Below, one piece after another: positions 1-7,642 of a stretch of DNA of 64,000 bases. A model generated the notes under the pieces. The model ran no database searches and was not told the DNA's origin. It saw only the letters and a program-made list of their open reading frames with translations. The position numbers were made by a program, and so were the translations under genes. Every line of letters starts with the position of its first letter. Positions within the stretch are counted from its first letter, which is position 1. Source of the DNA: JANQTF01 sp041741415 (GTDB lineage Bacteria > Bacteroidota > Bacteroidia > J057); contig JBGSKC010000088.1 in assembly GCA_041741415.1 (NCBI GenBank), positions 1 to 64,000 of the forward strand. Reading direction: 5' to 3'.

Positions 1-48
1 AATAAATTGCCACTGGGAGTCGCTCAGCTCGGTAAACTTTGTTTGCAT
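1..48 (-). CDS. IS5-family transposase, N-terminal 16 residues only (partial)
   Basis: Reading leftwards from an ATG at 48-46 gives MQTKFTELSDSQWQFI, open to the window edge. A run of the form LSDSQW followed by hydrophobic residues is the usual start of IS5-type transposases with a DUF4096-like N-terminal helix-turn-helix domain. The gene would encode the enzyme that cuts and joins the element ends. Only the beginning is visible, so activity and subgroup cannot be judged. Its promoter and ribosome site would lie in 49-119, where a TAATTTG-like -7 box can be read on the minus strand. Confidence 0.65.
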   Translation of the reverse strand, partial: MQTKFTELSDSQWQFI

Positions 49-123
49 AATTTGAAAGATTGGTACCTCCAAATTATCTGAGCGGCCCCACTTTTTAAAA
101 TCGTCTAAAAATCAGCCAGTTAG
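1..123 (-). mobile_element. End of an IS5-like insertion sequence (rest lies left of the window)
   Basis: The first 48 bases encode, on the minus strand, the N-terminus of a transposase, followed by about 70 bases of A/T-rich untranslated end. A YTAR-type tetranucleotide (TTAG, 120-123) sits where the hsdS-like reading frame resumes. IS5-family elements usually duplicate such a 4-bp target, so the boundary is inferred to be near 119. The other end and inverted repeat are outside the window, so the exact boundary is unproven. Confidence 0.5.
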
Positions 124-132
124 GTTCCAAAC

Positions 133-996
133 ATGGTCTTAAACTATAATTATCTTTTTCATTTTTGCAAATCACAATTTTTTATTGATTCGCTAACCAA
201 AATTGCTAAAGGAGCAAGCTACCCTGCTGTAAGTGACAAAGACATCTTTAATCTTTCCATCCCTCTCCCCCCACTTCCTGAGCAGGAGCGGATAGCGGGG
301 ATGTTGGATGCGGCGGTGGCGTTGCGGCGGGCGGATGCGGCGTTGGTGTCGAAATACGACGAGCTGACGCAGGCGGTGTTTTATGAGATGTTTGGGGACC
401 CTGTGAAGAATGAGAAGGGGTGGGAGGTCGGTACAGTGGAGGATTTAGTTTCGGAAGTAAACTACGGAACCAGCAAAAAGGCCGAAGAAAATGGACATTA
501 TCCTTACCTCAGGATGAACAATGTCACTTATGGAGGGCACATGGATTACTCAAACTTGAAATACATCAATTTGACGAAAGAAGAAGAGCCTAAATACCTC
601 ACCCAGCAAGGTGATATCCTCTTTAACAGAACCAATAGCAAGGAATTAGTTGGAAAGACCGGGATCATTCGCGACGATGTACCCCGGGCGATCGCTGGAT
701 ATTTGATCAGGGTTAGAACAAACGAAAAAGCTGTTCCTGATTATCTTTGGGCTTTTATGAACATACCATACACAAAATCAGTCCTTTTAAACATGTGCAA
801 GAGCATCGTTGGAATGGCAAACATCAACGCCAAAGAACTTCAAAAAATTAAAATCCTCTTCCCTCCCCTCCCCTTGCAGCAGCAATTTGCGGAGCGTGTG
901 GCGGCGATAGAGGCGTTGAAGGTGCAGGCGCAGGCGGGTTTGCGGCAGAGCGAGGCGCTTGTGGGGAGTTTGATGGGGGAGGTGTTTGGGGGGTGA
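133..996 (+). CDS. hsdS: Type I restriction-modification specificity subunit HsdS, 5'-truncated by an IS
   Basis: HsdS recognises the DNA target for a type I methyltransferase/endonuclease complex. The visible 287 residues begin at the tail of the first target-recognition domain. They continue through the central conserved helix region (PLPPLPEQERIAG at about 45-57), a complete second recognition domain (about 95-235) and the distal conserved helix (PPLPLQQQFAERV at about 243-255). A full HsdS has about 400 residues, so roughly the first third is missing. In the same frame upstream there are stops at 121-123, 106-108 and 79-81, and the sequence there belongs to the insertion element. Homology may resume at 124. 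The ATG at 133 is simply the first internal Met and probably not a natural start. hsdM and hsdR are not in view. Confidence 0.85.
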   Translation: MVLNYNYLFHFCKSQFFIDSLTKIAKGASYPAVSDKDIFNLSIPLPPLPEQERIAGMLDAAVALRRADAALVSKYDELTQAVFYEMFGDPVKNEKGWEVGTVEDLVSEVNYGTSKKAEENGHYPYLRMNNVTYGGHMDYSNLKYINLTKEEEPKYLTQQGDILFNRTNSKELVGKTGIIRDDVPRAIAGYLIRVRTNEKAVPDYLWAFMNIPYTKSVLLNMCKSIVGMANINAKELQKIKILFPPLPLQQQFAERVAAIEALKVQAQAGLRQSEALVGSLMGEVFGG

Positions 997-1305
997 TTAT
1001 CGTAAATTCCATTCCCGTGGGTTCCGACTGGTATGGACCAGAGCTGTAACAATTACCTCCTTTCCGATCACCCGGTAAAGAATGACGTAGGAGGTGAATT
1101 TACTGCCAATGGCTTTAAGTAAAAAACGACGCCGGTCTTTGTTGTAAATCGGATACCTTTCCGGAGCCTGAGCTATGTATTGGCAAGCCAACTCCACATC
1201 ATTCAATAACTCAAATCCCAGATTTGGCTTTTGTTCTTCATACCATAGGTATGCTTCTTCCATATCCTTTTCTGCCGCGTGGGTGAACCGGTAAGGATAC
1301 ATCAT
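997..1305 (-). CDS. RelE/ParE-family toxin
   Basis: This 102-residue protein has the compact ParE/RelE fold signature: an N-terminal strand (YPYRFTHAAEKDMEEA), a helical pair with WYEEQKPNLG, then strands ending in YRVIGKEVIVTALVHTSRNPREW. Family members poison gyrase or cleave ribosome-bound mRNA; which one cannot be told from sequence. The start ATG (1305) is chosen because it overlaps the antitoxin stop in a TAATG junction. The longer in-frame extension to 1353 would run into the antitoxin gene. Its stop abuts the hsdS stop, so the two genes converge with no gap. Confidence 0.85.
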   Translation of the reverse strand: MMYPYRFTHAAEKDMEEAYLWYEEQKPNLGFELLNDVELACQYIAQAPERYPIYNKDRRRFLLKAIGSKFTSYVILYRVIGKEVIVTALVHTSRNPREWNLR

Positions 1306-1547
1306 TACACAGCCTTTTTTCCACTTAAAATCCGCTCCCTCACCTCCTCCCACGTACTCAGCTCCATTTCACCCGCATCCAGGGCAGCGTCCCGGCGGTC
1401 GAGTTCCTGCTCCCATGCGGCTGGCAATACCACGTGTTCGGTTTCGCTTTCGCGCAGCAACTGCAACAAGGCCTCCATCAGGGCAAAATGCTCCTCCCGG
1501 GTGAGGCTGCGCACCTGGGTCAGTACCTGGTCAAAGGCTTTGCTCAT
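1305..1547 (-). CDS. Addiction-module antitoxin (Unstab_antitox family)
   Basis: This 80-residue acidic protein ends in the hallmark of the family: WEQELDRRDAALDAG followed by STWEEVRERI. Members are labile partners of ParE/RelE toxins and usually repress their own promoter. The ATG at 1547 is preferred; a much longer open frame to 1823 is low-complexity and overlaps the divergent ATPase promoter area. The gene lies immediately upstream of the toxin, with translational coupling. It is divergent from the ATPase gene at 1688, leaving about 140 bp for both promoters. Confidence 0.85.
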   Translation of the reverse strand: MSKAFDQVLTQVRSLTREEHFALMEALLQLLRESETEHVVLPAAWEQELDRRDAALDAGEMELSTWEEVRERILSGKKAV

Positions 1548-1687
1548 TTTTTGCGTATTTTGTATGAAGTTAAGCGATTTTGTGCCCAAAAACAACTGAT
1601 TAAACGAAGAACAGGCTGATGAAGTTTTTTGCACACTCCGCCTCTGCTTCGTACCTTGCAGATACACCTTTAGCAGGCAACCGCCCC

Positions 1688-2824
1688 ATGCGCATCCAAA
1701 CCCTCGAATTTGAAGACAAAGTCCGCGGCTGGAAGCTGTCGGAAACGCATTTTGACCAGCTAACTTTGCTGGTGGGTGCTTCGGGGGTCGGCAAAACGCA
1801 GATTTTGCGGGCGATAGATACACTCAGGGAAATTTCCAAAGGCGAGTCTTTTGGTGGCGTAAGCTGGAAGGTAAGGATCATCGCGACAGACGGGGAATCG
1901 TATTGCTGGGAGGGCGAGTTTGAAGCCCGCCCGAACAAGGACTCAGGGAATGGGTTTGATCACTCCAGCAAAATTCTTTTTGAGCTGATTAACAAGAATG
2001 GCGTCGAGCTCGTGAAGCGGGAAGGCGAAAAAGTACTGTTCAATGGCAATCAAACCATTAAACTGAGTCGCGAACGGAGTATCGTAAACCTGATTGAAGA
2101 GGAGTTTGCTCAGAATATCAGGAAAAGCTTCTCCATGATTACCTTCCATGATTACTCCCGGAGAGAAGAGATTGGTCATGGCATCTATCCGGAGTTTGGC
2201 CATTTTGAGCCTGGCGAGAACCTTACCCTTGAGGAGTTGACCCTGGCCCCGATTACCTCCATGCAGCGCCTTATTTTCGCATTTCATGCCAGGCTCCCTG
2301 TTTTTCAACAGGTGAAGGAGCGCTTCACGGAGATTTTTCCGACCATTCAGGACATGCGGTTCGCGCCTGAGAATGAGGCTTTTAGTGACGTTGAGTTTGT
2401 CCCATTTGAGTACCACCTGTTATACATCAAAGAATCCGGCGTTGATCAATGGATTGAGGAGGACAACATTTCCTCCGGTATGATGCGCACCCTGGCCCAC
2501 CTGAGCGAGATATACCTGTCTGCTCCGGGCAGTGTGTTTCTGATTGACGAATTTGAAAACAGCCTTGGCATTAACTGCATCAATGAGCTTACAGCCGATA
2601 TGCTGCAAGCCGACCGCTCGCTTCAGTTTATCATTACCAGTCATCACCCCTACATTATCAACGCCATTGGGTTTTCTCACTGGAAAATCGTGACCCGAAC
2701 CGGTGGGGTAGTGAAAACCCATGATGCAGCAGATCTTAACCTGGGCCGCTCCAAACACGAAGCGTTTATGCAGCTGCTTCAGCGCCCCGAATACCAAACC
2801 GGTACCGAAAGCCAAAGGGTATGA
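1688..2824 (+). CDS. ABC/OLD-type AAA ATPase, first gene of a two-gene putative defence module
   Basis: The 378-residue protein has a Walker A loop GASGVGKT (30-37), an ABC-like signature ISSGMMRTL (261-269), a Walker B FLIDEFE (284-290) and a switch region TSHHP (318-322). This is the AAA_21/OLD-like arrangement without the TOPRIM domain found in single-chain OLD nucleases. The start MRIQTLEFED is chosen because family proteins begin with a strand just before Walker A; the in-frame extension from 1619 is unlike the family. Its stop overlaps the next ATG by four bases (ATGA), which implies a coupled complex. Similar ATPase plus TOPRIM arrangements occur in phage-defence systems such as PARIS, so an immune role is plausible but inferred. 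Confidence 0.75.
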   Translation: MRIQTLEFEDKVRGWKLSETHFDQLTLLVGASGVGKTQILRAIDTLREISKGESFGGVSWKVRIIATDGESYCWEGEFEARPNKDSGNGFDHSSKILFELINKNGVELVKREGEKVLFNGNQTIKLSRERSIVNLIEEEFAQNIRKSFSMITFHDYSRREEIGHGIYPEFGHFEPGENLTLEELTLAPITSMQRLIFAFHARLPVFQQVKERFTEIFPTIQDMRFAPENEAFSDVEFVPFEYHLLYIKESGVDQWIEEDNISSGMMRTLAHLSEIYLSAPGSVFLIDEFENSLGINCINELTADMLQADRSLQFIITSHHPYIINAIGFSHWKIVTRTGGVVKTHDAADLNLGRSKHEAFMQLLQRPEYQTGTESQRV

Positions 2825-3504
2825 ACCTGTACGTTTTGGTAGAGGGCGTGCGAACAGAGATGCTTGTATATCCCCGCTGGTTTGACCACCTGCTGCCAGG
2901 CTTTACGCGGGCCGACAATGCCTACGACGTCACCGACAACCAATATTTCCTGTTTTCCGGCGAGGGGTATCCGTCAATGTTGGATAATCACCTTCGCAAT
3001 GCCATCGCGGAAGTGAATGACACAGGCCGATACCGGTACCTGCTCCTGTGCATGGATGCCGAGGAACAAAGTGTGCAGGAGCGTAAAGAGGAAGTCCTGG
3101 CCTTCATGGCGGACCGTTCCATTCAGCTGGCACCACCGGCAGAATTGATGTTGATCATACAGAACCGGTGTATCGAAACCTGGTTTTTGGGAAATAACAA
3201 AGTGTTCAAGCGCAATCCTCAAGATGTTGAATTACAGAAGTTTATCCACTTCTTCAACGTCAGCAAATCCGATCCCGAACAGATGGGGTATATGTCCGGG
3301 TACCAAACCCACGCCAGGTTTCATGAAGCATACCTGAAACGGATGCTGGCCGAGCGCAGCCTCACCTATTCCAAATCCAATCCCAGAGCCGTTACAGATT
3401 CTGCTTACCTTAACGAACTCATCACCCGTGCAGATGAGAGCGGCCACCTCCCCACCTTCGCAGCCTTTCTGGCATGTTGCCGCAAGGCACAAGCGGAGAG
3501 GTGA
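2821..3504 (+). CDS. TOPRIM-like partner protein of the upstream ATPase
   Basis: The 227-residue protein opens with YVLVEGVRTE (Glu8, Glu13), resembling the first acidic motif of TOPRIM nucleases. It has a second acidic strand LLLCMDAEE (Asp79, Glu81) and then a conserved-looking CIETWFLGN (117-125). These features place it near the DUF4276/RloB/DUF4435 group, although I cannot assign a specific family. It is translationally coupled to the ATPase and probably acts as its nuclease effector, with Mg2+ bound by the acidic residues. No signal peptide or membrane helix is seen. The island context (restriction gene, toxin, IS) supports defence; function is inferred. Confidence 0.65.
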   Translation: MNLYVLVEGVRTEMLVYPRWFDHLLPGFTRADNAYDVTDNQYFLFSGEGYPSMLDNHLRNAIAEVNDTGRYRYLLLCMDAEEQSVQERKEEVLAFMADRSIQLAPPAELMLIIQNRCIETWFLGNNKVFKRNPQDVELQKFIHFFNVSKSDPEQMGYMSGYQTHARFHEAYLKRMLAERSLTYSKSNPRAVTDSAYLNELITRADESGHLPTFAAFLACCRKAQAER

Positions 3505-4157
3505 GGTGCGAAAGGAGCGGTCGTTTGAAAAACAAGATATCCACTCTTCACCCCTTTGAGCCATTAAACTGCCCTCACCCCCACACCCTCTCCCACTCTT
3601 CCACGGCCAGCACCTGCACGGTTTCGGAGAGGGGGAAGCTCATGCTCACCGGGCTGAGGACCCAGGCGGGCGGGTTGCATCCAGGTAATCTCAGCATAGA
3701 AAACTGAATTTACCTGGATAACCCAGGCCAAAGGGTTGGAAAGAAGTAAGAAGTCGGAAGTCAGAGGTCAGAGGTTGGGAAGTGAGATGTTACCAGGCAA
3801 AGTCTTTGATTCCAGTCTCGCCTACCGCAGCGAAGCGAACTGGCTTCCCGCTTATCGCCTCCCAACTCCAGGACACACCCCAAACCCCTCTCAAGAGGGG
3901 CTTACAAGTACTGCCGGGGCCAACCTTCCGGGCGACGCCACAAATCACTATCCCCACCTTCGGAGGGGCCAGGGGTGGGTTCTGAGATCCAGGCAAAGCC
4001 GCTCCGGTCCCGGTTCCCGGCTCTCGCATCCAACCTCCCGCAGCGAAGCGGTCTCAAATCCGCTCCCGGCACAAGATCTCATTCCCCAGGCTGCGAAAAC
4101 GCATTGGCGGGATGGTTCATCCAAGCGAAGTTGCCCTTTCAACCGACCTCACCTGTT
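3505..4157. repeat. Gene-free region built of dispersed repeats (locus A)
   Basis: No convincing gene is seen. The stretch holds an inverted repeat ATCCAGGTAA/TTACCTGGAT (3679-3688 and 3710-3719) and a run of AAGTCRGAGGTCAGAG-like strings (about 3745-3785). It also holds a paired-hairpin unit at 3875-3984 (CCCCTCTCAAGAGGGG and CCCCACCTTCGGAGGGG, ending in a GGGTGGGTT flank) and a CCCGGTTCCCGGCTCTCG string (about 4005-4027). The same pieces recur near 12563-12657 and 31475-31578, so this is a member of a repeat family rather than unique spacer. Confidence 0.75.
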
Positions 4158-4268
4158 ATGAGTCTCTCCGCCACCTACCTCATTTTTGGCATTGTAATGC
4201 TCCACCTCCTCGCCGGATTTAGCTGGGTGCTGTACAAAATGAACCGGAAGCCTCCAGGTGGGGAGTGA
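4158..4268 (+). CDS. Small single-pass membrane protein, 36 residues
   Basis: The frame begins MSLSATYLIFG, has one hydrophobic helix (about residues 6-26) and a short positively charged tail (KMNRKPPGGE), giving an N-out or signal-anchor-like topology. Small proteins of this shape (a LIFGIVMLHLLAGF-type helix followed by a Lys/Arg tail) occur in Bacteroidota genomes and often accompany respiratory or transport functions. Here it stands alone between repeat segments. No function is recognised. It could be fortuitous, because it sits inside repeat-rich DNA, but the helix-plus-basic-tail composition argues for a real gene. Confidence 0.45.
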   Translation: MSLSATYLIFGIVMLHLLAGFSWVLYKMNRKPPGGE

Positions 4269-4286
4269 GAGGTCGGACGGGAGGAT

Positions 4287-4329
4287 GTCATGGTTTCGGC
4301 GACGGCTGAAGCAGCCTGCTCACCATGAC
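4287..4329. repeat. Palindromic unit, copy 1 (REP-like)
   Basis: The 43-bp unit is bounded by GTCATGGT and ACCATGAC and contains the internal hairpin GGCTGAAGCAGCC. Near-identical copies in the opposite orientation lie at 12865-12906 and 31677-31718. The nested inverted repeats could fold as a cruciform or RNA hairpin, which is typical of repetitive extragenic palindromes. Confidence 0.8.
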
Positions 4330-4392
4330 AATGCGACGGGCCATTTGGCCCTGCTCACCATGAAAGGGTACTTCTCGTCCTTTTACCAATCC

Positions 4393-4971
4393 CTACCGGT
4401 ACGCCCTGAATTTCGCGCGGCCAGGTTCGGTGCAAAGTCCTCGAACATAGGGCCAGATCACCTGGTTAAATTGCTGCTCCGGGGTCGCAGAGGCAAAGGG
4501 CTCCCGGTCGAGCATGCTGCGAAGCAGATAGGTGAGGGTATGGGAGCAAATTGTCAAATCGAGCTGAGATACAAAGATGCCTTCTTCCACGCCTTGTGTC
4601 AACAGTGCCCGGCTGTGGTCAAGTCCGAAGGCGCTGTCGCTGTTCCAGATGTGGGGATATGATTGGGAAAGCTCGTGAAAAAAAGCAGGATTTACCCGGC
4701 GCAAGCTGGCCAGTGCTGCGCGGTAAAAATTCACCATCAGGGCGGCTACATTGTCCGACTGACTCCGCCATCGCTCAAAATCGGCGGCAGTATTGGCCTG
4801 ATACAACTCAAATGCTGCCTTAATCAGGCCCTCCTTGTCACCGAAAACCTGGTACAGGGTTTTGCTTGAAACGTTGAGCGAGGTGGTCACATCGCTGATC
4901 TTCACCTGCCTGATGCCGTGTTGCAAAAATCGAATCAATATTTCCTTGAGGAGTTGGTCCCGCTTTTCCAT
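4393..4971 (-). CDS. TetR/AcrR-family transcriptional regulator
   Basis: The 192-residue protein starts with a typical TetR DNA-binding region: LLKEILIRFLQHGIRQVKISDVTTSLNVSSKTLYQVFGDKEGLIKAA spans residues 8-54, with the recognition helix around VSSKTLYQVF. The rest is helical with no recognisable ligand signature. Such proteins repress adjacent transport or metabolic genes until a small ligand binds. There is no divergent partner in the 340 bp upstream, so the target is not evident. It lies beside a repeat array and a lone NfeD-like gene. Confidence 0.85.
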   Translation of the reverse strand: MEKRDQLLKEILIRFLQHGIRQVKISDVTTSLNVSSKTLYQVFGDKEGLIKAAFELYQANTAADFERWRSQSDNVAALMVNFYRAALASLRRVNPAFFHELSQSYPHIWNSDSAFGLDHSRALLTQGVEEGIFVSQLDLTICSHTLTYLLRSMLDREPFASATPEQQFNQVIWPYVRGLCTEPGRAKFRAYR

Positions 4972-5313
4972 CCTGGTTCGCTCTCTGTGGAATGAGAAAG
5001 AAGGCTTTGCCCGCTTATCTCCGAAAGCAGCCGAAGTGCCGCTATTCCCAGCGACCCGTTCAGTCTTTCTGCTTCATGAAAGTTGACAGAAAATCACGGA
5101 TTCTGCAAATTTTCCCTCCCTCCTGACAGCACTTCCTTTCGAAAACGTAGCATATTACTGATAACAGTGCCAATTAAGGAGCCTCCTGCCGAAGGGTTTT
5201 GCCTATCTGTCAGGATAAAGCAACGGTCCTGTTTCGCAACAAGATGCCAGGAAGGCCCGTTTTGATCAAAGCGGCTTATGTAACCCTGACAACCAACCCT
5301 TTATCCAAACACC
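4972..5313. other. Intergenic stretch, no gene recognised
   Basis: The 342 bp separate the TetR start and the NfeD-like gene. Short open frames exist but none has family-like composition. It presumably holds the two divergent promoters. I saw no strong hairpin, operator palindrome or repeat here. Confidence 0.4.
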
Positions 5314-5529
5314 ATGAAGCAAAGCGGAGGCATGGCTGTTCCACCGGGCAACCATGCCGACTTTACCGGCCAAACCGGCATTACCCTTTGTGCCTTGAAA
5401 TGCATCGGAAGAGTAAAGGTCGGCGACGCAGTCATTTCTGCCATTTCCCGCAAAAACTTCCTGCTCAAAGGCCAGCAGGTTAAAATTGTGGGGAAAATGC
5501 TCACGCATTGGGAAGTTGAGCCTTGCTAA
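5314..5529 (+). CDS. Stand-alone NfeD-type OB-fold domain protein
   Basis: The 71-residue protein follows the pattern of the C-terminal OB-fold of NfeD proteins: a Gly-rich lead-in (FTGQTGITLCALK), GRVKVGDAVISAIS, then FLLKGQQVKIVGK and a final hydrophobic strand. In full NfeD proteins this domain follows membrane helices and works with SPFH/stomatin partners. Here neither membrane segments nor a partner gene is present, so it is an orphan domain, soluble and small. A terminator-like hairpin at 5663-5696 lies downstream. The antisense frames over the same DNA have no family-like sequence. An alternative start is Met7 (5332). Confidence 0.55.
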   Translation: MKQSGGMAVPPGNHADFTGQTGITLCALKCIGRVKVGDAVISAISRKNFLLKGQQVKIVGKMLTHWEVEPC

Positions 5530-5662
5530 CGCTGGCTTTTGCAGTTTCCCTCGCAACCCAGGCCATCGCTGCTATCAGAAATGGTTAGCCTGTCTAACCT
5601 TCCACTGTGTTTTGTAGTTAATCAACTTGTTCGTTTCAGCCATTTAGCTGAGTATATTATCG

Positions 5663-5696
5663 AAATCCGTCTGGTATCCCCGGCGGATTTTTTTTT
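5663..5696 (+). terminator. Rho-independent-type terminator
   Basis: Stem AAATCCG (5663-5669) pairs with CGGATTT (5684-5690) across a 14-nt loop and runs straight into a T tract (5688-5696). On the plus strand it would end transcription of the NfeD-like gene. It also lies just beyond the stop of the convergent peroxidase gene. Confidence 0.6.
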
Positions 5697-6714
5697 ATTG
5701 AATTGGCTGTACGTTAGGGTTGTTGAGCAGGGTAGTGTCGGTGAGCGAACGAAGAAATTCGACCAGATCCTTCACCTCCTGCTCATTCAATCCAAGTGGT
5801 TTCACCCTGGGATCCTGATTAGGATGGCCCTCCCCGCCCCGGTTAAAATGCTCCACAACCTCCCTCAGGCTTCGCACCGAGCCGTCGTGAAAATAAGGTG
5901 CGGTTAGGGCCACGTTCCGCAAGGTCGGGACCTTGAATTTGCCCACATCACCGGCTTCCATGGTCCTGCGGGTAAGGCCTTCGTCCTGGTAATCAGCCAG
6001 ACCCACATTTGCAAATTCATAGGTGCTGAAGGCAAAGCCATCGTGGCAGGACCTGCACTGGGTGCGGTCGCTGATGAATAGCTCCCAGCCCCGCCGGGCC
6101 GCCGGACTCATCGCGTCGCTGTCTCCCCGGTAGTAAAAATTGTCGAACGGGCTGTGGCTGCTCACCAGTGTTCGCTCGAAGGAGGCTATGGCCCTCGTTA
6201 GCACAAATAAATCCATCGGTCTGCCATATGCTTCCCGGGCCAGAGCCTGGTATTCGTCGTTTTGGCGAATGCGCTCATACAGTTCTGCAGCATTGAACCC
6301 AAACTCATCGTGGTTTTCAATAGGCCCCAGCACCTGCATTTCCAGGGTAGGGGAGCCCCCTTCTGCGAAAAAGTAGGGCGAATAGGCCACCTGGGTGAGG
6401 GTGGGCGTGTTTCGGAACCCAAGCCTGTTTTCAATGCCAAACATCACCGGCCTTGGATTGGAAAACCCTCTCTGAGGCTGGTGGCAGGTGCCGCAGTTGA
6501 TGCTGCTGTCGAGCGACAGGTCGTCGTCGTAAAACAACCTCCTTCCCAGCGCGATCCGCTTCATCGTGAGGGCATTGTCTTCCGGAACGGCAGGCGGTTC
6601 CACGCCAGGGGGCAGGTCCCAGACATAAGGCAGATCTTCTATTTCGCCGGCTGGAGTGCAGGCCGCCGTGAAGGCGGTTACGAAAACCAGGAGCGACTTG
6701 GCCAGGGCGTTCAT
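5695..6714 (-). CDS. Di-haem cytochrome c peroxidase/MauG family, MbnH-like lipoprotein
   Basis: The 339-residue protein has a lipoprotein-type signal ending at AAC (Cys19), then two c-haem motifs CGTCH (74-78) and CRSCH (220-224), with the conserved GKFKVPTLRNVALTAPYFHDG stretch split across residues 260-280. The family covers peroxidases and MauG-like enzymes that oxidise protein side chains. The gene follows an MbnP-like lipoprotein gene by 83 bp on the same strand. In methanobactin-type loci the MbnP/MbnH pair works together, MbnH oxidising a Trp of MbnP to form a copper site. That role is inferred here from adjacency. It is the last gene of the cluster. Confidence 0.88.
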   Translation of the reverse strand: MNALAKSLLVFVTAFTAACTPAGEIEDLPYVWDLPPGVEPPAVPEDNALTMKRIALGRRLFYDDDLSLDSSINCGTCHQPQRGFSNPRPVMFGIENRLGFRNTPTLTQVAYSPYFFAEGGSPTLEMQVLGPIENHDEFGFNAAELYERIRQNDEYQALAREAYGRPMDLFVLTRAIASFERTLVSSHSPFDNFYYRGDSDAMSPAARRGWELFISDRTQCRSCHDGFAFSTYEFANVGLADYQDEGLTRRTMEAGDVGKFKVPTLRNVALTAPYFHDGSVRSLREVVEHFNRGGEGHPNQDPRVKPLGLNEQEVKDLVEFLRSLTDTTLLNNPNVQPIQ

Positions 6715-6797
6715 GCTGGTAAATTAGCGGAAAATAGAACTGCCCCGGCCCATTGCCTGAGCCACCGGGCAGTTCCTTGGTTGTATCAAGATAACAA

Positions 6798-7586
6798 TTA
6801 TTCCAGGGTAATTGCCTTGGTATAATTGGCTACCAGGGAGCGGGCCAGCGGCATGTTGTCCATGGTGTGGGTCACCAGGCTGGTGCGCTGGTCAATACCA
6901 TCAAACATCCTGGCCCAATCCATTTTCACCTCCACGTCAAACTCAGCAGCTTCAGCATCGGCATGAAGGCCGTCGAAGGAAAGGCTGGTGTACTGGGGCA
7001 GTCCGCCAACATGGTATTCGAAAGGCGTTTCAGGAGTACCGTCGCCGTCGGTGTCTACATTGCCTTCCATCCGCAGGAAGATGTAGCCGGAGTTCCAGCT
7101 CCAGTGCATGCTGGGTGCCTTGGGAGCTAGCGGATGATCAGCGGCGTAGGTGGTGGGGTCCAGGAAGTTACTGGCAGAATCCACGCCAACAGCCAGCTTC
7201 AGCATGTGCTTGTGGCCAGCCTTGATGTCGCCCACTTCGTAGGTGGTCTGGTTAGCTTTCACAAGCAGGTAGGTGCCCAGCGGCTCCGTGGCCTCGTCGT
7301 CGCCAATTTCAATTCCTGAGAGGTAGAATTGAGCCGTTGTGAAGCTGGTAGCCACGCCATTGATCTGGAACGTCTGGTTAAAGGCAAAAGGCTGGCTGCC
7401 AACGACCGAGTTGATCATCAGGTGAAAATGCGGGTACTCGCACTGGGTCTCATCACTTTCAGACGCCTTGGGGTCAAACGTATAGGCGTCAGGGTCCATG
7501 CAACCGGTTTGGTTACAGCCAGTTGTGAAAAGGCTGGTCATGGCCAGCAGGGCCGGAAGAATCCAAAGAATGCGAACAGATTTCAT
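6798..7586 (-). CDS. MbnP-like copper-associated lipoprotein
   Basis: The 262-residue protein has a lipoprotein signal (LFTTGC, Cys24) and a Cys-bounded Ca-binding-like segment GCMDPDAYTFDPKAS (28-42). An MbnP-type domain follows, with an early FHLMINSVVG strand, VNGVATSFTTAQFYLSGI-like middle, HWSWNSGYIFLRMEG (161-175) and a YHVGG. The paired Trp162/Trp164 are in the region that is oxidised in MbnP proteins. Next to a MauG/MbnH-like gene, the likely role is periplasmic or outer-membrane copper binding. The substrate is inferred, not shown. Confidence 0.8.
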   Translation of the reverse strand: MKSVRILWILPALLAMTSLFTTGCNQTGCMDPDAYTFDPKASESDETQCEYPHFHLMINSVVGSQPFAFNQTFQINGVATSFTTAQFYLSGIEIGDDEATEPLGTYLLVKANQTTYEVGDIKAGHKHMLKLAVGVDSASNFLDPTTYAADHPLAPKAPSMHWSWNSGYIFLRMEGNVDTDGDGTPETPFEYHVGGLPQYTSLSFDGLHADAEAAEFDVEVKMDWARMFDGIDQRTSLVTHTMDNMPLARSLVANYTKAITLE

Positions 7587-7642
7587 GATGGAAAGGTGTT
7601 ATTGTCTGTAAAATCAGGTGGACAACAGAAAAAGCGGGTCGG

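Noticed and set aside
1548..1823. N-terminal extension of the antitoxin frame
   Set aside because: Low-complexity and overlapping the divergent promoter region of the ATPase; the antitoxin family begins at 1547.
3736..4161. 141-codon frame in locus A
   Set aside because: It consists of repeat strings (SEVRGQRLGSE, SRSGPGSRLSHPTS) that recur in translation at other repeat loci; no real gene.
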